Part shown: in pieces, positions 26,752-38,013 of the stretch
How positions within the stretch are numbered: the first letter of the stretch is position 1
How the letters are laid out: the number at the start of each line of letters is the position of its first letter
Assembly (NCBI RefSeq): GCF_003052515.2
Contig: NZ_QARE02000007.1
Location: 124,001-188,000 of the forward strand
Length of the DNA stretch: 64,000 nucleotides
From: Pseudomonas sp. RIT409
GTDB lineage: Bacteria > Pseudomonadota > Gammaproteobacteria > Pseudomonadales > Pseudomonadaceae
Reading direction: 5' to 3'
Made by a program: the position numbers and the translations under genes
The notes under the pieces: model-generated
What the model was told of the DNA's origin: nothing
The model's input: the letters and a program-made list of their open reading frames with translations, nothing else
Database searches by the model: none

Positions 26752-28794
26752 ATGAGTAAAACCGGCAAGTCTTTGGAAGGTCTGCGCAGTCGTTCGCAGA
26801 TCGTTGCATTGTTTATCGGCCTGATCGTTCTGATCATGTTGTTGTTCGTCAATTTTGCTTACTTGAGCACTCAATCCAACTACGACAAGCAGTACATCGG
26901 CCACGCGGGCGAGCTGCGAGTCCTGTCCCAGCGAATCGCCAAAAACGCCACCGAAGCCGCAGCGGGCAAGGCTGCCGCATTCAAGTTGCTGGCCGATGCG
27001 CGCAACGATTTCGATACCCGTTGGCAGTATTTGAAAAAAGGCGACAAAAACACCGGCCTGCCCGCCGCCCCTGTCGAAGTCGGCGACGAGCTGAAAGCGG
27101 TGCAGAACGATTGGGAAAATCTGAGAAAAAGCACGGATGTCATTCTCTCGCGCGAACAGACCGTGCTGTCCTTGCACCAGGTCGCTGCTACATTGGCCGA
27201 GACCATCCCGCAGCTGCAGAACGAGTCCGAAAAGGTCGTGGACATTCTGCTGCAGAACCGGGCCCCTGCCAGTCAGGTGGCGTTGGCGCAACGTCAATCT
27301 CTGCTGGCGGAGCGGATTCTCGGCGCTGTGAATACCGTGCTGTCCGGAGACGAGTCCGCTGTTCAAGCGGCCGATGGTTTTGGCCGGGATGCCAGCCAGT
27401 TCGGTCGTGTCCTCAATGGCATGCTCAATGGCAACGCGACGTTGAAGATCGCCCAGGTCGAGGACCGCGATGCCCGGGCTCGGCTGGCTGAAATCGCCGA
27501 GCTGTTCCAGTTCGTGTCGGGATCGGTCGACGAAATTCTTGAAACCTCTCCCGAGTTACTTGAAGTGCGGGAGGCGGCCAGCAGCATATTCACCCTGTCG
27601 CAAACGTTGCTCGACGAGGCTTCCGTGCTGGCGAACAGCTTCGAGCACATGGCCGGCGGACGGGCAACCAACAGCTACGGAGGCTACATTCTGGGCCTGC
27701 TGGCGTTGATGTCGATCATCCTGATCGGCTTGGTCATGGTGCGCGAGACCAACCGCCAATTGCGCGAAACGGCCGAAAAGAACGACCGGAACCAGACCGC
27801 GATCATGCGTTTGCTCGATGAGATCGAGGACCTGGCCGACGGCGATCTGACCGTGGCCGCGTCGGTCACCGAAGATTTCACCGGGGCCATCGCCGACTCC
27901 ATCAATTATTCCATCGACCAATTGCGCGAACTGGTGGCGACGATCAACCTGACGGCCGAGCAAGTGTTTGGCGCCGTCAAGGAAACGCAGACGACGGCCA
28001 CGCAACTGGCGGCGGCCTCGGAGCATCAGGCGTTGCAGATCGCGGCCGCGTCTAACGCCGTCAACGACATGTCGCGCTCTGTCGAACAGGTGTCGGCCAA
28101 CGCCTCGGAGTCGGTGGCGGTGGCCGAGCGCTCCGTCACCATTGCCAACAAAGGCAACGAGGTGGTCCACAACACCATTCATGGCATGGACAACATCCGT
28201 GAGCAGATTCAGGACACCTCCAAGCGCATCAAGCGTCTGGGAGAATCTTCGCAGGAGATTGGCGACATCGTCAGTCTGATCGACGATATCGCCGATCAGA
28301 CCAACATTCTCGCGCTCAACGCTGCGATTCAGGCTTCGATGGCTGGGGATGCCGGGCGTGGCTTCGCGGTGGTGGCGGACGAAGTCCAGCGTCTGGCTGA
28401 GCGCTCCTCTTCAGCGACCAAGCAGATCGAGACATTGGTGCGCGCGATTCAGAATGACACCAACGAAGCGGTGATCTCCATGGAGCAGACGACTTCAGAG
28501 GTGGTGCGCGGTGCCCGGTTGGCGCAGGATGCCGGGGTGGCCCTGGAAGAAATCGAAGGCGTTTCGAAAGTGCTGGCGGCGTTGGTCGAGAGCATCACCA
28601 ACGCAGCGCAACAGCAGGCGGCTTTGGGGCAGCAGATTTCAGCGACCATGCAGGTGATCCAGCAGACCACCACGCAAACCACCTCTGGAACCGCAGCCAC
28701 AGCGCAAAGCATGGGCAACCTGGCGAAAATGGCCAGTGATATGCGCCGCTCGGTGTCCGGTTTCAAGCTGCCGGCTTCACGGGATATGCATTGA
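26752..28794 (+). CDS. pilJ: Type IV pilus methyl-accepting chemotaxis receptor PilJ
   Basis: PilJ is the receptor of the Chp system and senses pilus engagement with surfaces in P. aeruginosa. The 680-residue protein has a membrane helix at about 17-39, a periplasmic PilJ-type domain, a second helix at about 308-330, a HAMP domain and a cytoplasmic signalling coiled coil whose tip [20 protein letters not shown] is near residues 535-554. No CheR or CheB homologue is encoded near it, so methylation-based adaptation would need enzymes from elsewhere. Confidence 0.95.
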   Translation: MSKTGKSLEGLRSRSQIVALFIGLIVLIMLLFVNFAYLSTQSNYDKQYIGHAGELRVLSQRIAKNATEAAAGKAAAFKLLADARNDFDTRWQYLKKGDKNTGLPAAPVEVGDELKAVQNDWENLRKSTDVILSREQTVLSLHQVAATLAETIPQLQNESEKVVDILLQNRAPASQVALAQRQSLLAERILGAVNTVLSGDESAVQAADGFGRDASQFGRVLNGMLNGNATLKIAQVEDRDARARLAEIAELFQFVSGSVDEILETSPELLEVREAASSIFTLSQTLLDEASVLANSFEHMAGGRATNSYGGYILGLLALMSIILIGLVMVRETNRQLRETAEKNDRNQTAIMRLLDEIEDLADGDLTVAASVTEDFTGAIADSINYSIDQLRELVATINLTAEQVFGAVKETQTTATQLAAASEHQALQIAAASNAVNDMSRSVEQVSANASESVAVAERSVTIANKGNEVVHNTIHGMDNIREQIQDTSKRIKRLGESSQEIGDIVSLIDDIADQTNILALNAAIQASMAGDAGRGFAVVADEVQRLAERSSSATKQIETLVRAIQNDTNEAVISMEQTTSEVVRGARLAQDAGVALEEIEGVSKVLAALVESITNAAQQQAALGQQISATMQVIQQTTTQTTSGTAATAQSMGNLAKMASDMRRSVSGFKLPASRDMH

Positions 28795-28830
28795 TCGTCG
28801 AGCCGCAATACATGGGCAAGGGGAGCCAGC

Positions 28831-31800
28831 ATGGCTGACCGTCGCGACTACGTGGCCCTGGAGTGGGTCAAGGGCGAAATAGCCGAAACCCTCAAACACG
28901 CCAGACAGGCGCTGGATGCACATGTCTCGCGCCCCCATGATCCCTCGCCGCTGGACGTCTGCCTGGATTTGATTCATCAGGTCCACGGCAGCCTGCAAAT
29001 GATCGAGTTCTACGGCGCCGCGCTGTTCGCCGAAGAGATCGAACAGACGGCACTGGCGTTGCAGCGCGGCCACGTCGGTCAGCGGGCCGAGGCCGTGCAG
29101 TTGCTGCATCAGGCCATGAGCCAGTTGCCGGTGTATCTGGAGCGCGTGCATTCGGCCCGTCGTGACCTGCCGTTGGTGGTGCTGCCACTGCTCAACGACC
29201 TGCGCAGTGCGCGAGGCGAGAATCTGCTGTCGGAAACCAGTCTGTTTTCGCCGCAATTGCCCTCACTCCCGGCGCTGGACCCGCAAACCCTCGCCGAACG
29301 AGACGGCCCCGAGCTGACCGCGAAGTTGCGCAAGTGGCGCCAGACCCTGCAGACCGCCCTGGTCGGTTTGATGCGTGAACAGGATGTGCAGACCTCACTC
29401 GATTACATGACCAAGGTCTTTGCACGACTTGAAGCCCTGTGCAAGGGCGCGCCTCTGGAGCCGCTGTGGCGGATCGCGGGCGCGCTGGTGGACGGTATGG
29501 CCGATGGCAGCTTTACCAACAGTCCGGCCCTGCGCAGCCTGTTCAAGGATGCGGACAAGGAGCTCAAGCGACTTCTGGAGCAGGGCATCGAAGGGATCAA
29601 TCAGCCGGCGCCGGATGAGCTGCTGAAGACCCTGCTGTTCTATATCGCCAAATCTGACAGTCAGGCTCAGCAAATGATGGATTTGAAGGATCAATACGGC
29701 CTCGACGAGGCGTTGCCTGAAAGCGCACTGGTGGATGAAGAGCGAGCGCGTCTGTCGGCGCCCGATCGCGACGCGATGCGTTCGGTGATCATCGCCTTGT
29801 GTGATGAACTGGTCCGCACCAAGGAGCGGCTGGACGTCTTCGTGCGGGGCGATCGCCAGCATGTCAGCGAACTCAATGCACTGCTGCCGCCCCTGCGGCA
29901 GATCGCCGACACGTTGGCGGTGCTGGGCTTTGGCCAGCCCCGCAAAGTCATCATCGACCAGCTCACTGTGGTTCAGGGAATGGCGCAAGGCCAGCGGGAG
30001 CCCAGTGACCCTACGCTGATGGACGTGGCTGGCGCGCTGCTCTACGTTGAAGCGACGTTGGCGGGCATGGCCGGCGCCGTGGACCAGAGTCGTCGTGAGG
30101 AAAGCCGCCTGCCTACCACCGACCTGAGTCAGATTCACCAGTTGGTGATCAAGGAAGCCAGGCTGGTGCTGCAGCAAGCCAAGGACGTCATCGATGATTA
30201 CATCGCAGGCGAAATGGACCGCCAACGCCTGGCGCCGCTGTCTGCACAGCTCGTTCAGGTGCGCGGCGCTTTGGCGATGATTCCGCTGCCCCGTGCCTCT
30301 GGACTGCTCGCCGCCTGCAATCAGTACATCATCGAACATCTCTTGCGCGACGATGAGCGTCCGAGTTGGTCGCAACTCGATCACCTCGCCGATGTGATCA
30401 TCGGTATCGAGTACTACCTGGAGCGTATGGCCGAGGCCCCGGAAGCCCCGGGCGAACACGTGCTTGATCTGGCCCAGGAAAGCCTGGCCAGGCTGGGTTA
30501 CGCGCCGGTCACCGATGAGCCAGAGCTGCCCACGCTCGATCAGGTCATAGAGCAGGAGGTGCTTGCGGCACCGGCGCCCGCTGTGGATGACCCGAGCCTT
30601 GCCGATGTGCTCGCCAGCCCCGTCTCCGCTGTCAACCCGCCGGCGCGGCATGTCCCTGCCAGCCTGCTGCCGCCGCCAAAAGGCGAGCCGCCGGTCGACG
30701 ATGACTTGCGTGACGTCTTTCTCGAAGAAGCCGACGAAGTCCTTGAAGCCCTGAACGAATACCTGCCGCGCTGGCTGAGCGATGCGCAGGATGTTTCAGC
30801 ATTGAGTGAAATTCGCCGGGCCTTTCACACCCTCAAGGGCAGCGGACGCATGGTGCGTGCGCTGGTCCTGGGAGAACTGGCGTGGGCGGTGGAAAACCTG
30901 CTCAACCGCGTGCTGGAGGGTAGCGTCGAGCCTGGAGAACGGGTCCGGCAATTGCTCAAGGACATGCAGGCGCTGCTGCCCGATGTGATTCGTGATTTTG
31001 CCGAAGACGTGCAGCGCCAACGGGATGATGTCGACCTGTTGGCTGCCCGGGCGCATGCCTTGGCGCAAGGTGAAGTGCTCGAAGCGCTCACGGCTGCCAC
31101 GCCAGACATGGCCGAACCTGGAAAGGAGGGCTTCGATCCTCAACTGCTGGAAATCTTTCGTCAGGAAGCCCTGACGCACCTCGACACGCTGAATCGCTAC
31201 CTGCTCGACGTCCAACAGGCTGAATCGCCCTCGTTCAGTGATGAATTGTTGCGGGCGCTGCATACCCTGAAAGGCAGCGCCTACATGGCAGGTGTGCTGC
31301 CGATGGCGGAGTTGGCTGGCCCTCTGGATCTGCTGGTCAGGGAATACAAGACCAACCTGATTCCCGTTGGCCAGCCAGAAGTCGAGTTATTGCGTTCAGC
31401 CGAGCCGCTGTTTCATCTTGGGCTCGCGCAACTGAGCGTTGATCCGCTGATGCCCATCGAGGGCGCTGCGCCCTTGATCCAAGCGGCCCGAACGCTGCTC
31501 GACCGGCAACTGACCGAAGCGCTCAGTGCCGATGGCAATGGCGCCCGCCGCCGTCGTAATCCGCAGTTGATCGCCAGCTTTCTTGCAGAAGGCATGGACA
31601 TCCTGTTGGACGCCGAAACCCTGCTCAGTCGCTGGCGCAAACACCCCGGTGAGCGCCAGGAGCTCGCTGCGCTGCTGGACGAATTGACCATGCTTGGCCA
31701 GGGCGCGCACATGGCGGACCTGTCGCCAGTGGATGAATTGTGTGAAGCGTTGCTGGACCTGTACGGGGCGGTCGAGGAGGGCAGCCTTGCCGTCAACGAG

Positions 31801-34800
31801 CGCTTCTTTCAGGAGGCCGAGAGCGCACACGAAGCGTTGATCAATATGCTCGATCAGGTCGCGGCCGGTCAGGAAGTGCGTGCCTGCCCCGAACGGATTC
31901 AGGCCCTGCGCGAGCTGCTCGACCAAGCGCTGGCCCCAGACGCGATGGGGCTCATCCAGCAGGACGGGAGCCCCGCTGCCCGCGTCGTCGACATAGACCA
32001 GGCCACCGACGCGCTGCAACGTCAGACGGTGCCAGTGCAGCGAGACGATCTGGATCAGGAAATCGTCGACATCTTCCTGGAAGAAGCGGTGGATATCCTC
32101 GACGGCGCAGGCAAGGCGTTGCAGCGCTGGCTGGACGATCCGGAGAACCCGCTTCCGCTGTCCTCCCTGCAGCGGGACCTGCACACCCTCAAGGGTGGCG
32201 CGCGGATGGCGGAGGTCGGGCCGGTCGGCGACCTGAGCCATGAGCTCGAATCCTTGTACGAGGCCTTGGTTGACCGACGCTGCACGTATTCGTCACCCCT
32301 CGCGGCGTTGCTGCTGCGTTGCCACGATCAATTGGCGACCCTGCTGGATCTGTTGCACCACCGTTCGCCCCTGACGACGCCGGACGCGCTGATCGAAGAA
32401 ATTCGCGATTTCCGCCAATCCAGCCCGGTCGCGGTGCAGGGGAGTGAAGCGCGCAATGTCGGTTCCATGATCCAGCCGCTGGACGAGCGCGACCCCGAGC
32501 TGCTGGAAATCTTCCTCGAAGAAGCCGACGACATCATTGAAAGTGCCGGCGCCGCTCTCGTGCGCTGGCAAGCCGAACCCCAGAACACCCAGGAGGTCGA
32601 GAACCTGTTGCGCGATCTGCACACCCTCAAGGGTGGCGCGCGGATGGTGGAAATCGCCCCCATTGGCGACTTGGCCCATGAGTTGGAGTCGTTGTACGAA
32701 GGGCTTTCTTCGGGGGCGCTGAAAAATGGCGCGTTGCTCAATGGTTTGCTGCAAAGCGGTCATGACATGCTCGCCGACATGGTCGATGCGGTACGGGGCT
32801 ACGAGCCGCTGCCCAATCCGACATTGCTGATCGACAGTATCGCTCAGTACACCGCGTCAGGCGCCATTCACGAAGCCGGCTCTCCACCGTTGGACGCCCC
32901 GGTGCTTGCACCGCCGCCGACCACCGAGCCTGTGGCGGCAGTGCCTGAGCCCGACCCCGAGCGCGCCGGGCCGGAAATGGTCAAGGTGCCCGCCGAGCAA
33001 TTGGAGGCGTTGTTGAACCTGGCCGGGGAAGTCTCGATCGTCCGCGGACGGATCGAGCAACAGGCCATCGATGCCCAGACCACGTTGGCAGAGATGGAGA
33101 TCACCATTGAGCGCATGCGTGATCAGTTGCGACGTCTGGACATCGAGACCCAAGGGCGGATTTTGAGCCGCGATCACCAAACCGAACGGCTGGGCTACGA
33201 GGAATTCGATCCGTTGGAGATGGATCGTCATTCGCAATTGCAGCAGTTGTCTCGCGCCCTGTTCGAATCAGCTTCCGACTTGATGGACCTCAAGGAAACC
33301 CTCGACACGCGTACTCACGACGCCGAAAACCTGTTGCAACAACAGGCGCGGGTCAACACTCAGTTGCAGGAAAACCTCATGCGTACGCGCATGGTGCCAT
33401 TCGAACGCATGGTGCCGCGCCTGCGCAGGATCGTGCGCCAGGTGTCCGGCGAACTGAACAAGAAAGTGAAGTTCGATGTGATCAACGCCGAGGGCGAGAT
33501 GGACCGCAATGTGCTCGAGCGCATGGTTGCTCCCTTGGAGCATATGCTGCGTAACGCGGTGGATCACGGTCTGGAAAGCACGGAAAAACGCCTGGCCCAA
33601 GGTAAATCCGAGATCGGACACATCACGTTGAGCCTGGCCCATGAGGGCGGCGATATTGTCATTGAAATGAGCGACGATGGCGCGGGGGTCGATTTCGAAG
33701 CGGTGCGACGCAAGGCGATCAAACGGGGGCTCATTGCGCCTGACGCCGAGCTCAGCGAGCACGACACCCTGCAGTTCATTTTGCAGGCGGGCTTCTCGAC
33801 GGCGGAAACCATCACCCAGATATCCGGCCGCGGCGTGGGAATGGACGTGGTGCATGCCGAGGTCAAGGAGCTTGGCGGCTCGATGGTGATCGACTCGAAG
33901 TCCGGTCAGGGCGCGCGGTTCCGCATTCGCCTGCCGTTTTCGGTGTCGATGAATGAGGCTTTGATGGTGCAGTGCGCGGACGAACAGTACGCCGTGCCGC
34001 TGAACAGTGTCGAAGGCATCGTGCGGGTCATGCCGAGTGAGCTGGAGAGTTGTTATAAGGCCTCACCGCCGCGCTATCAATACGGCGACCGCACGTATGA
34101 GTTGCGCTATCTCGGCGAACTGCTGCACAACGGGCTGCCCCCCAAGCTGATCGGCCAGACGCAACCGCTGCCGGTGTTGCTCGTACACGTCCATGATCAA
34201 TGGGTGGCGGTGCAGGTGGATGCATTGGCGGGCTCGAGGGAAATCGTTGTCAAGAATCTCGGGCCACAGTTCACGGGCGTACCGGGCATTACCGGTGCAA
34301 CGATTCTCGGCGACGGCAGCGTCGTGCTGATTCTCGACCTATTCGCCCATATCCGCCGCCTGCACGCGCAGATGATCGCCTTGCAGGCGGCTGGGCATGT
34401 GCCGAGTCGACCCGTCGAAGTCGAGCAGGCCCGGCCCTTGCTGGTGATGGTGGTCGACGATTCGGTCACGGTGCGCAAGGTGACCGGGCGACTGCTGGAG
34501 CGCAATGGCATGAACGTGCTGACCGCCAAGGACGGCGTCGATGCCATGGCGCTGCTGCAGGAGCACGTACCGGATGTGATGCTGCTGGATATCGAGATGC
34601 CGCGCATGGACGGCTTCGAAGTGGTCAGCAAGGTTCGCGAATCCGAGGCGCTCAAGCACCTGCCGATTATCATGATCACGTCCCGTTCGGGGCAGAAACA
34701 TCGCGATCGCGCCATGGCGCTGGGGGTGAACGACTACATGAGCAAGCCTTATCAGGAAGCGGCCTTGCTGGAGAGCATTGCTCACTGGAGTCATGTTCAT

Positions 34801-34806
34801 GTCTGA
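28831..34806 (+). CDS. chpA: ChpA multi-Hpt hybrid chemotaxis kinase
   Basis: A 1,991-residue CheA-type kinase that would phosphorylate PilG and PilH. Phosphotransfer (Hpt) sites with a candidate His are H52 (QVHGSLQ, divergent), H666 (FHTLKGSGRM), H811 (LHTLKGSAYM), H1118 and H1264 (both LHTLKGGARM). Further Hpt-like segments lack the His (QVRGALAMIPL near 470; MLGQGAHMADL near 955). The kinase follows: dimerisation region from about 1385, N box HMLRNAVDHGLES at 1571, SDDGAGVD, GRGVGMDVVH, a CheW domain, then a receiver with D1920 in VMLLDIEMPRMDG. P. aeruginosa ChpA is larger (about 2,470 residues), so this is a reduced form. It follows pilJ directly where pilK stands in P. aeruginosa. Confidence 0.95.
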   Translation: MADRRDYVALEWVKGEIAETLKHARQALDAHVSRPHDPSPLDVCLDLIHQVHGSLQMIEFYGAALFAEEIEQTALALQRGHVGQRAEAVQLLHQAMSQLPVYLERVHSARRDLPLVVLPLLNDLRSARGENLLSETSLFSPQLPSLPALDPQTLAERDGPELTAKLRKWRQTLQTALVGLMREQDVQTSLDYMTKVFARLEALCKGAPLEPLWRIAGALVDGMADGSFTNSPALRSLFKDADKELKRLLEQGIEGINQPAPDELLKTLLFYIAKSDSQAQQMMDLKDQYGLDEALPESALVDEERARLSAPDRDAMRSVIIALCDELVRTKERLDVFVRGDRQHVSELNALLPPLRQIADTLAVLGFGQPRKVIIDQLTVVQGMAQGQREPSDPTLMDVAGALLYVEATLAGMAGAVDQSRREESRLPTTDLSQIHQLVIKEARLVLQQAKDVIDDYIAGEMDRQRLAPLSAQLVQVRGALAMIPLPRASGLLAACNQYIIEHLLRDDERPSWSQLDHLADVIIGIEYYLERMAEAPEAPGEHVLDLAQESLARLGYAPVTDEPELPTLDQVIEQEVLAAPAPAVDDPSLADVLASPVSAVNPPARHVPASLLPPPKGEPPVDDDLRDVFLEEADEVLEALNEYLPRWLSDAQDVSALSEIRRAFHTLKGSGRMVRALVLGELAWAVENLLNRVLEGSVEPGERVRQLLKDMQALLPDVIRDFAEDVQRQRDDVDLLAARAHALAQGEVLEALTAATPDMAEPGKEGFDPQLLEIFRQEALTHLDTLNRYLLDVQQAESPSFSDELLRALHTLKGSAYMAGVLPMAELAGPLDLLVREYKTNLIPVGQPEVELLRSAEPLFHLGLAQLSVDPLMPIEGAAPLIQAARTLLDRQLTEALSADGNGARRRRNPQLIASFLAEGMDILLDAETLLSRWRKHPGERQELAALLDELTMLGQGAHMADLSPVDELCEALLDLYGAVEEGSLAVNERFFQEAESAHEALINMLDQVAAGQEVRACPERIQALRELLDQALAPDAMGLIQQDGSPAARVVDIDQATDALQRQTVPVQRDDLDQEIVDIFLEEAVDILDGAGKALQRWLDDPENPLPLSSLQRDLHTLKGGARMAEVGPVGDLSHELESLYEALVDRRCTYSSPLAALLLRCHDQLATLLDLLHHRSPLTTPDALIEEIRDFRQSSPVAVQGSEARNVGSMIQPLDERDPELLEIFLEEADDIIESAGAALVRWQAEPQNTQEVENLLRDLHTLKGGARMVEIAPIGDLAHELESLYEGLSSGALKNGALLNGLLQSGHDMLADMVDAVRGYEPLPNPTLLIDSIAQYTASGAIHEAGSPPLDAPVLAPPPTTEPVAAVPEPDPERAGPEMVKVPAEQLEALLNLAGEVSIVRGRIEQQAIDAQTTLAEMEITIERMRDQLRRLDIETQGRILSRDHQTERLGYEEFDPLEMDRHSQLQQLSRALFESASDLMDLKETLDTRTHDAENLLQQQARVNTQLQENLMRTRMVPFERMVPRLRRIVRQVSGELNKKVKFDVINAEGEMDRNVLERMVAPLEHMLRNAVDHGLESTEKRLAQGKSEIGHITLSLAHEGGDIVIEMSDDGAGVDFEAVRRKAIKRGLIAPDAELSEHDTLQFILQAGFSTAETITQISGRGVGMDVVHAEVKELGGSMVIDSKSGQGARFRIRLPFSVSMNEALMVQCADEQYAVPLNSVEGIVRVMPSELESCYKASPPRYQYGDRTYELRYLGELLHNGLPPKLIGQTQPLPVLLVHVHDQWVAVQVDALAGSREIVVKNLGPQFTGVPGITGATILGDGSVVLILDLFAHIRRLHAQMIALQAAGHVPSRPVEVEQARPLLVMVVDDSVTVRKVTGRLLERNGMNVLTAKDGVDAMALLQEHVPDVMLLDIEMPRMDGFEVVSKVRESEALKHLPIIMITSRSGQKHRDRAMALGVNDYMSKPYQEAALLESIAHWSHVHV

Positions 34807-35290
34807 CGCGACCGGCCAGACCGCCCGCCTGACCAGCCTGACCGGATTGCTCATCCCGTTGAGCGACCGCTATCTGTTATTGCCGAACGTCGCGGTGGCC
34901 GAGCTGATCGACTATCAAGACAGCATCGCTGACCCCGCTGCACCCCAATGGTATCTGGGCCCGATCAACTGGCGTCATCGTAGCTTGCCGTTGCTCAGCT
35001 TCGAGGCCGCGTGTGGGAGCCGCGCGCGCGTGGGCGGACGTGCCCGGATCGTCGTGCTCAATGCATTGGGCGGGCGACCCGATCTGAAATTCATCGCGGT
35101 TCTGATCCAGGGGATACCGCGCTCGTGCAAGCTCGACAGCCAGCTTAGCTACGTCGATGTGCCGCTGTCCGAACTGGAAATGGCGGCTGTGCAAGTGGGT
35201 GAAACAGTGGCCAGGATCCCTGACCTCGTGGCGCTGGAACAGCGGCTGGTGGATGCCGGGCTCGGGAAGGTGTCCGGACCGCAGACCTGA
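34799..35290 (+). CDS. chpC: CheW-like protein ChpC
   Basis: A 163-residue CheW-domain protein with LTGLLIPLSDRYLLLPNVAVAELIDY and the central WYLGPINWRHRSLPLLSFEAACG. In P. aeruginosa chpC encodes the second adaptor of the Chp system, after chpB; here it overlaps the chpA stop by eight bases and no chpB lies between. Start chosen at MSDATGQTARLT (34799) rather than the in-frame ATG at 34778 that overlaps chpA further. Confidence 0.87.
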   Translation: MSDATGQTARLTSLTGLLIPLSDRYLLLPNVAVAELIDYQDSIADPAAPQWYLGPINWRHRSLPLLSFEAACGSRARVGGRARIVVLNALGGRPDLKFIAVLIQGIPRSCKLDSQLSYVDVPLSELEMAAVQVGETVARIPDLVALEQRLVDAGLGKVSGPQT

Positions 35291-35339
35291 AGGCGGTGTG
35301 GATTCCAATCCGGGGCGCATCATCCGCTCCCCATCATTG

Positions 35340-35350
35340 GGCAAATTGCC
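35340..35350 (+). promoter_or_regulatory. Palindrome in the mdc promoter region, candidate regulator site
   Basis: GGCAAATTGCC is an 11-base palindrome 103 bases upstream of mdcA, embedded in ATTGGGCAAATTGCCGTCAT. LysR regulators bind interrupted palindromes at about this distance, and a LysR gene closes the cluster. That it is the operator is inference. Confidence 0.35.
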
Positions 35351-35452
35351 GTCATTCATTACTCCAACCGTAACGATCCCGCGCGTTGCTTGATTGATGC
35401 CCCCGCCGCGTCCTCCTAAGGTGATCCACGACAGCGAACTCGTGGAGTCAGC

Positions 35453-37126
35453 ATGACGACAACAACGAAACTTGACCCGCGCTGGTCGCGTCGCCGCAGC
35501 GAAAAGCAGCGGCGACTCGAGCAAGTGCGTTCCCTCGCCGATGGCGTGGTTCTGCCCACTGACAAGATCGTCGCTGCGCTGGAGGCGCTGATCACGCCCG
35601 GTGACCGCGTAGTGCTTGAAGGTAACAACCAGAAGCAGGCGGACTTTCTTTCTCGCTCGCTGGCCAAGGCCGATCCGGGCAAGCTTCATGATCTGCACAT
35701 GATCATGCCCAGCGTTGGGCGCCCTGAGCATCTGGACCTCTTCGAGCGCGGCATCGCCCGCAAACTCGATTTCTCCTTCGCGGGTACGCAAAGTCTGCGC
35801 ATCAGTCAACTACTGGAAGACGGCTTGCTGGAAGTGGGCGCGATTCATACCTACATCGAGCTTTACTCCCGCTTGTTGGTCGACCTGATTCCCAACGTGG
35901 TGTTGTCTGCCGGGTTCATGGCGGACCGCGCGGGTAACATCTACACCGGTGCCAGCACCGAAGACACGCCCGCGCTGATCGAACCGGCCGCCTTCAGTGA
36001 TGGCATCGTCATCGTGCAAGTGAACCAGCTGGTGGAAGACGTCAGCGACCTGCCTCGGGTGGACATTCCGGCGTCGTGGGTCGATTTTGTGGTGGTGGCC
36101 GACAAACCGTTCTATATCGAACCGTTGTTCACTCGCGATCCGCGACATATCAAGCCTGTCCACGTCCTCATGGCCATGATGGCCATCCGTGGGATCTACG
36201 AAAAGCATAATGTTCAGTCGCTGAACCACGGTATCGGCTTTAATACGGCCGCCATCGAACTGATTCTGCCCACCTACGGCGAGTCGCTGGGGTTGAAAGG
36301 GAAGATCTGCCGCAACTGGACGCTCAATCCTCATCCCACTTTGATCCCGGCGATCGAAAGCGGCTGGGTCGAAAGCGTGCATTGCTTCGGCACCGAGCTG
36401 GGAATGGAACATTACATCGCGGCGCGGCCGGACGTATTTTTCACTGGGCATGACGGCTCGATGCGCTCGAACCGCATGATGTGTCAGTTGGCAGGCCAAT
36501 ACGCGGTGGACCTGTTCATCGGCGCCACGCTGCAGGTCGATGGCGACGGCCACTCCTCGACGGTGACGCGCGGTCGGCTTGCCGGTTTCGGTGGCGCGCC
36601 GAACATGGGACACGACCCGCGTGGCCGCCGCCACGGCACCCCGGCCTGGCTGGACATGCGCCAACAGAATGCTGGCACCGACGCCTATCTGGAGCGCGGC
36701 AAGAAACTCGTCGTGCAGATGGTTGAAACCTTCCAGGAAGGGGGCAAACCGACGTTTGTCGAGCAACTGGACGCCATCGATGTGGCCAAGAAGAGCGGCA
36801 TGCCGCTGGCGCCCATCATGGTGTACGGCGACGACGTCACGCACTTGCTCACCGAGGAGGGCATCGCCTACCTCTACAAAGCGCGCAGCCTCGAAGAGCG
36901 CCAAGCGATGATCGCTGCCGTGGCAGGTGTGACGGCCATCGGGTTGCGTCACAACCCCAAAGACACCGAGCGCATGCGTCGTGAAGGATTGATCGCGCTG
37001 CCTGAAGACCTGGGCATCCGCCGCACCGACGCCAGCCGTGAATTGCTGGCCGCCAAGAGCATTGCCGAGCTCGTGGAATGGTCCGGTGGCCTGTACAACC
37101 CGCCTGCGAAATTCAGGAGCTGGTGA
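35453..37126 (+). CDS. mdcA: Malonate decarboxylase alpha subunit MdcA (malonyl/acetyl-S-ACP transferase)
   Basis: MdcA exchanges acetyl for malonyl on the acyl carrier subunit MdcC. The 557-residue protein resembles CoA-transferases, with [16 protein letters not shown] near 55, [19 protein letters not shown] near 158, and [22 protein letters not shown] near 379. Length equals the family standard of about 550. It heads an operon in which each following gene overlaps the previous one by one to eight bases. Confidence 0.97.
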   Translation: MTTTTKLDPRWSRRRSEKQRRLEQVRSLADGVVLPTDKIVAALEALITPGDRVVLEGNNQKQADFLSRSLAKADPGKLHDLHMIMPSVGRPEHLDLFERGIARKLDFSFAGTQSLRISQLLEDGLLEVGAIHTYIELYSRLLVDLIPNVVLSAGFMADRAGNIYTGASTEDTPALIEPAAFSDGIVIVQVNQLVEDVSDLPRVDIPASWVDFVVVADKPFYIEPLFTRDPRHIKPVHVLMAMMAIRGIYEKHNVQSLNHGIGFNTAAIELILPTYGESLGLKGKICRNWTLNPHPTLIPAIESGWVESVHCFGTELGMEHYIAARPDVFFTGHDGSMRSNRMMCQLAGQYAVDLFIGATLQVDGDGHSSTVTRGRLAGFGGAPNMGHDPRGRRHGTPAWLDMRQQNAGTDAYLERGKKLVVQMVETFQEGGKPTFVEQLDAIDVAKKSGMPLAPIMVYGDDVTHLLTEEGIAYLYKARSLEERQAMIAAVAGVTAIGLRHNPKDTERMRREGLIALPEDLGIRRTDASRELLAAKSIAELVEWSGGLYNPPAKFRSW

Positions 37127-38013
37127 TGCACGCATTCAACGTCGCATTCAATGCGTCGCCAGCTTCGCTGTCATGGGCGGAGCGCCTGGCAGATCTCGCG
37201 GTGGACGCGCTGATCGATGAGGCCGATCTCTCGCCAAAACCGGCCTTGGTCGACCGCCGCAGCAGTGGCGCGCATCAGGATCTGCACCTCGGCTTGATGC
37301 ACGCGTCGGCGCTGTCCCTCTGGCCAGCCTTCAAGGAGATGGCCGAGGCGGCGCTGGCGATCGGTGAGGTCAATCAGACCTTGAGAGAAGCGGTGGGTCG
37401 GATCGGGCGCGAAGGCGAGGCAGCCATGATGCGCACCACGGGCGGCGTGAACACTCACCGTGGCGCAATCTGGGCGCTGGGCCTGCTGGTGACGGCAGCG
37501 GCACTCAATGCGTTGGATCTCTCGCCCGCGGGCTTGGGCGCGCGCGCAGGCTGTCTGGCGTTGATCGAGGATCGGCAGCGGCCTGCCGTCAACAGCCATG
37601 GGGCGCACGTCGCTCGGACTTTCGGTGCGATGGGCGCCAGGGAACAGGCGCAAATGGGTTTCCCGGCAGTCATCCAGACCGGTTTGCCACAGCTTGAGCG
37701 CAGCCGCGCAGCGGGCCATTGCGAGCAGAACGCCCGGCTCGACACCTTGCTGGCGATCATGACCACACTTTCTGACACCTGCGTGCTCTACCGCGCAGGT
37801 GAGCGGGGCCTGCACGCCATGCAACACGGCGCCCGTCGCGTACTGGACGCGGGCGGCAGTGCGACGCTCGGCGGTCGCCGCGCCTTGCATGAGCTCGATC
37901 AGCAACTGATGGGCCTTAACGCATCCCCTGGAGGCGCGGCTGACTTGCTCGCCGCCTGCCTGTTCATCGACAGCCTTGAGCCTGCGCTCGGCATTCAAAC
38001 GAGGACGCTTTGA
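37126..38013 (+). CDS. mdcB: Triphosphoribosyl-dephospho-CoA synthase MdcB
   Basis: MdcB makes 2'-(5''-triphosphoribosyl)-3'-dephospho-CoA, the precursor of the MdcC prosthetic group. The 295-residue protein has the CitG-family segments [37 protein letters not shown] and the terminal [13 protein letters not shown]. The ATG overlaps the mdcA stop by one base; a longer in-frame start inside mdcA was rejected. Confidence 0.95.
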   Translation: MHAFNVAFNASPASLSWAERLADLAVDALIDEADLSPKPALVDRRSSGAHQDLHLGLMHASALSLWPAFKEMAEAALAIGEVNQTLREAVGRIGREGEAAMMRTTGGVNTHRGAIWALGLLVTAAALNALDLSPAGLGARAGCLALIEDRQRPAVNSHGAHVARTFGAMGAREQAQMGFPAVIQTGLPQLERSRAAGHCEQNARLDTLLAIMTTLSDTCVLYRAGERGLHAMQHGARRVLDAGGSATLGGRRALHELDQQLMGLNASPGGAADLLAACLFIDSLEPALGIQTRTL

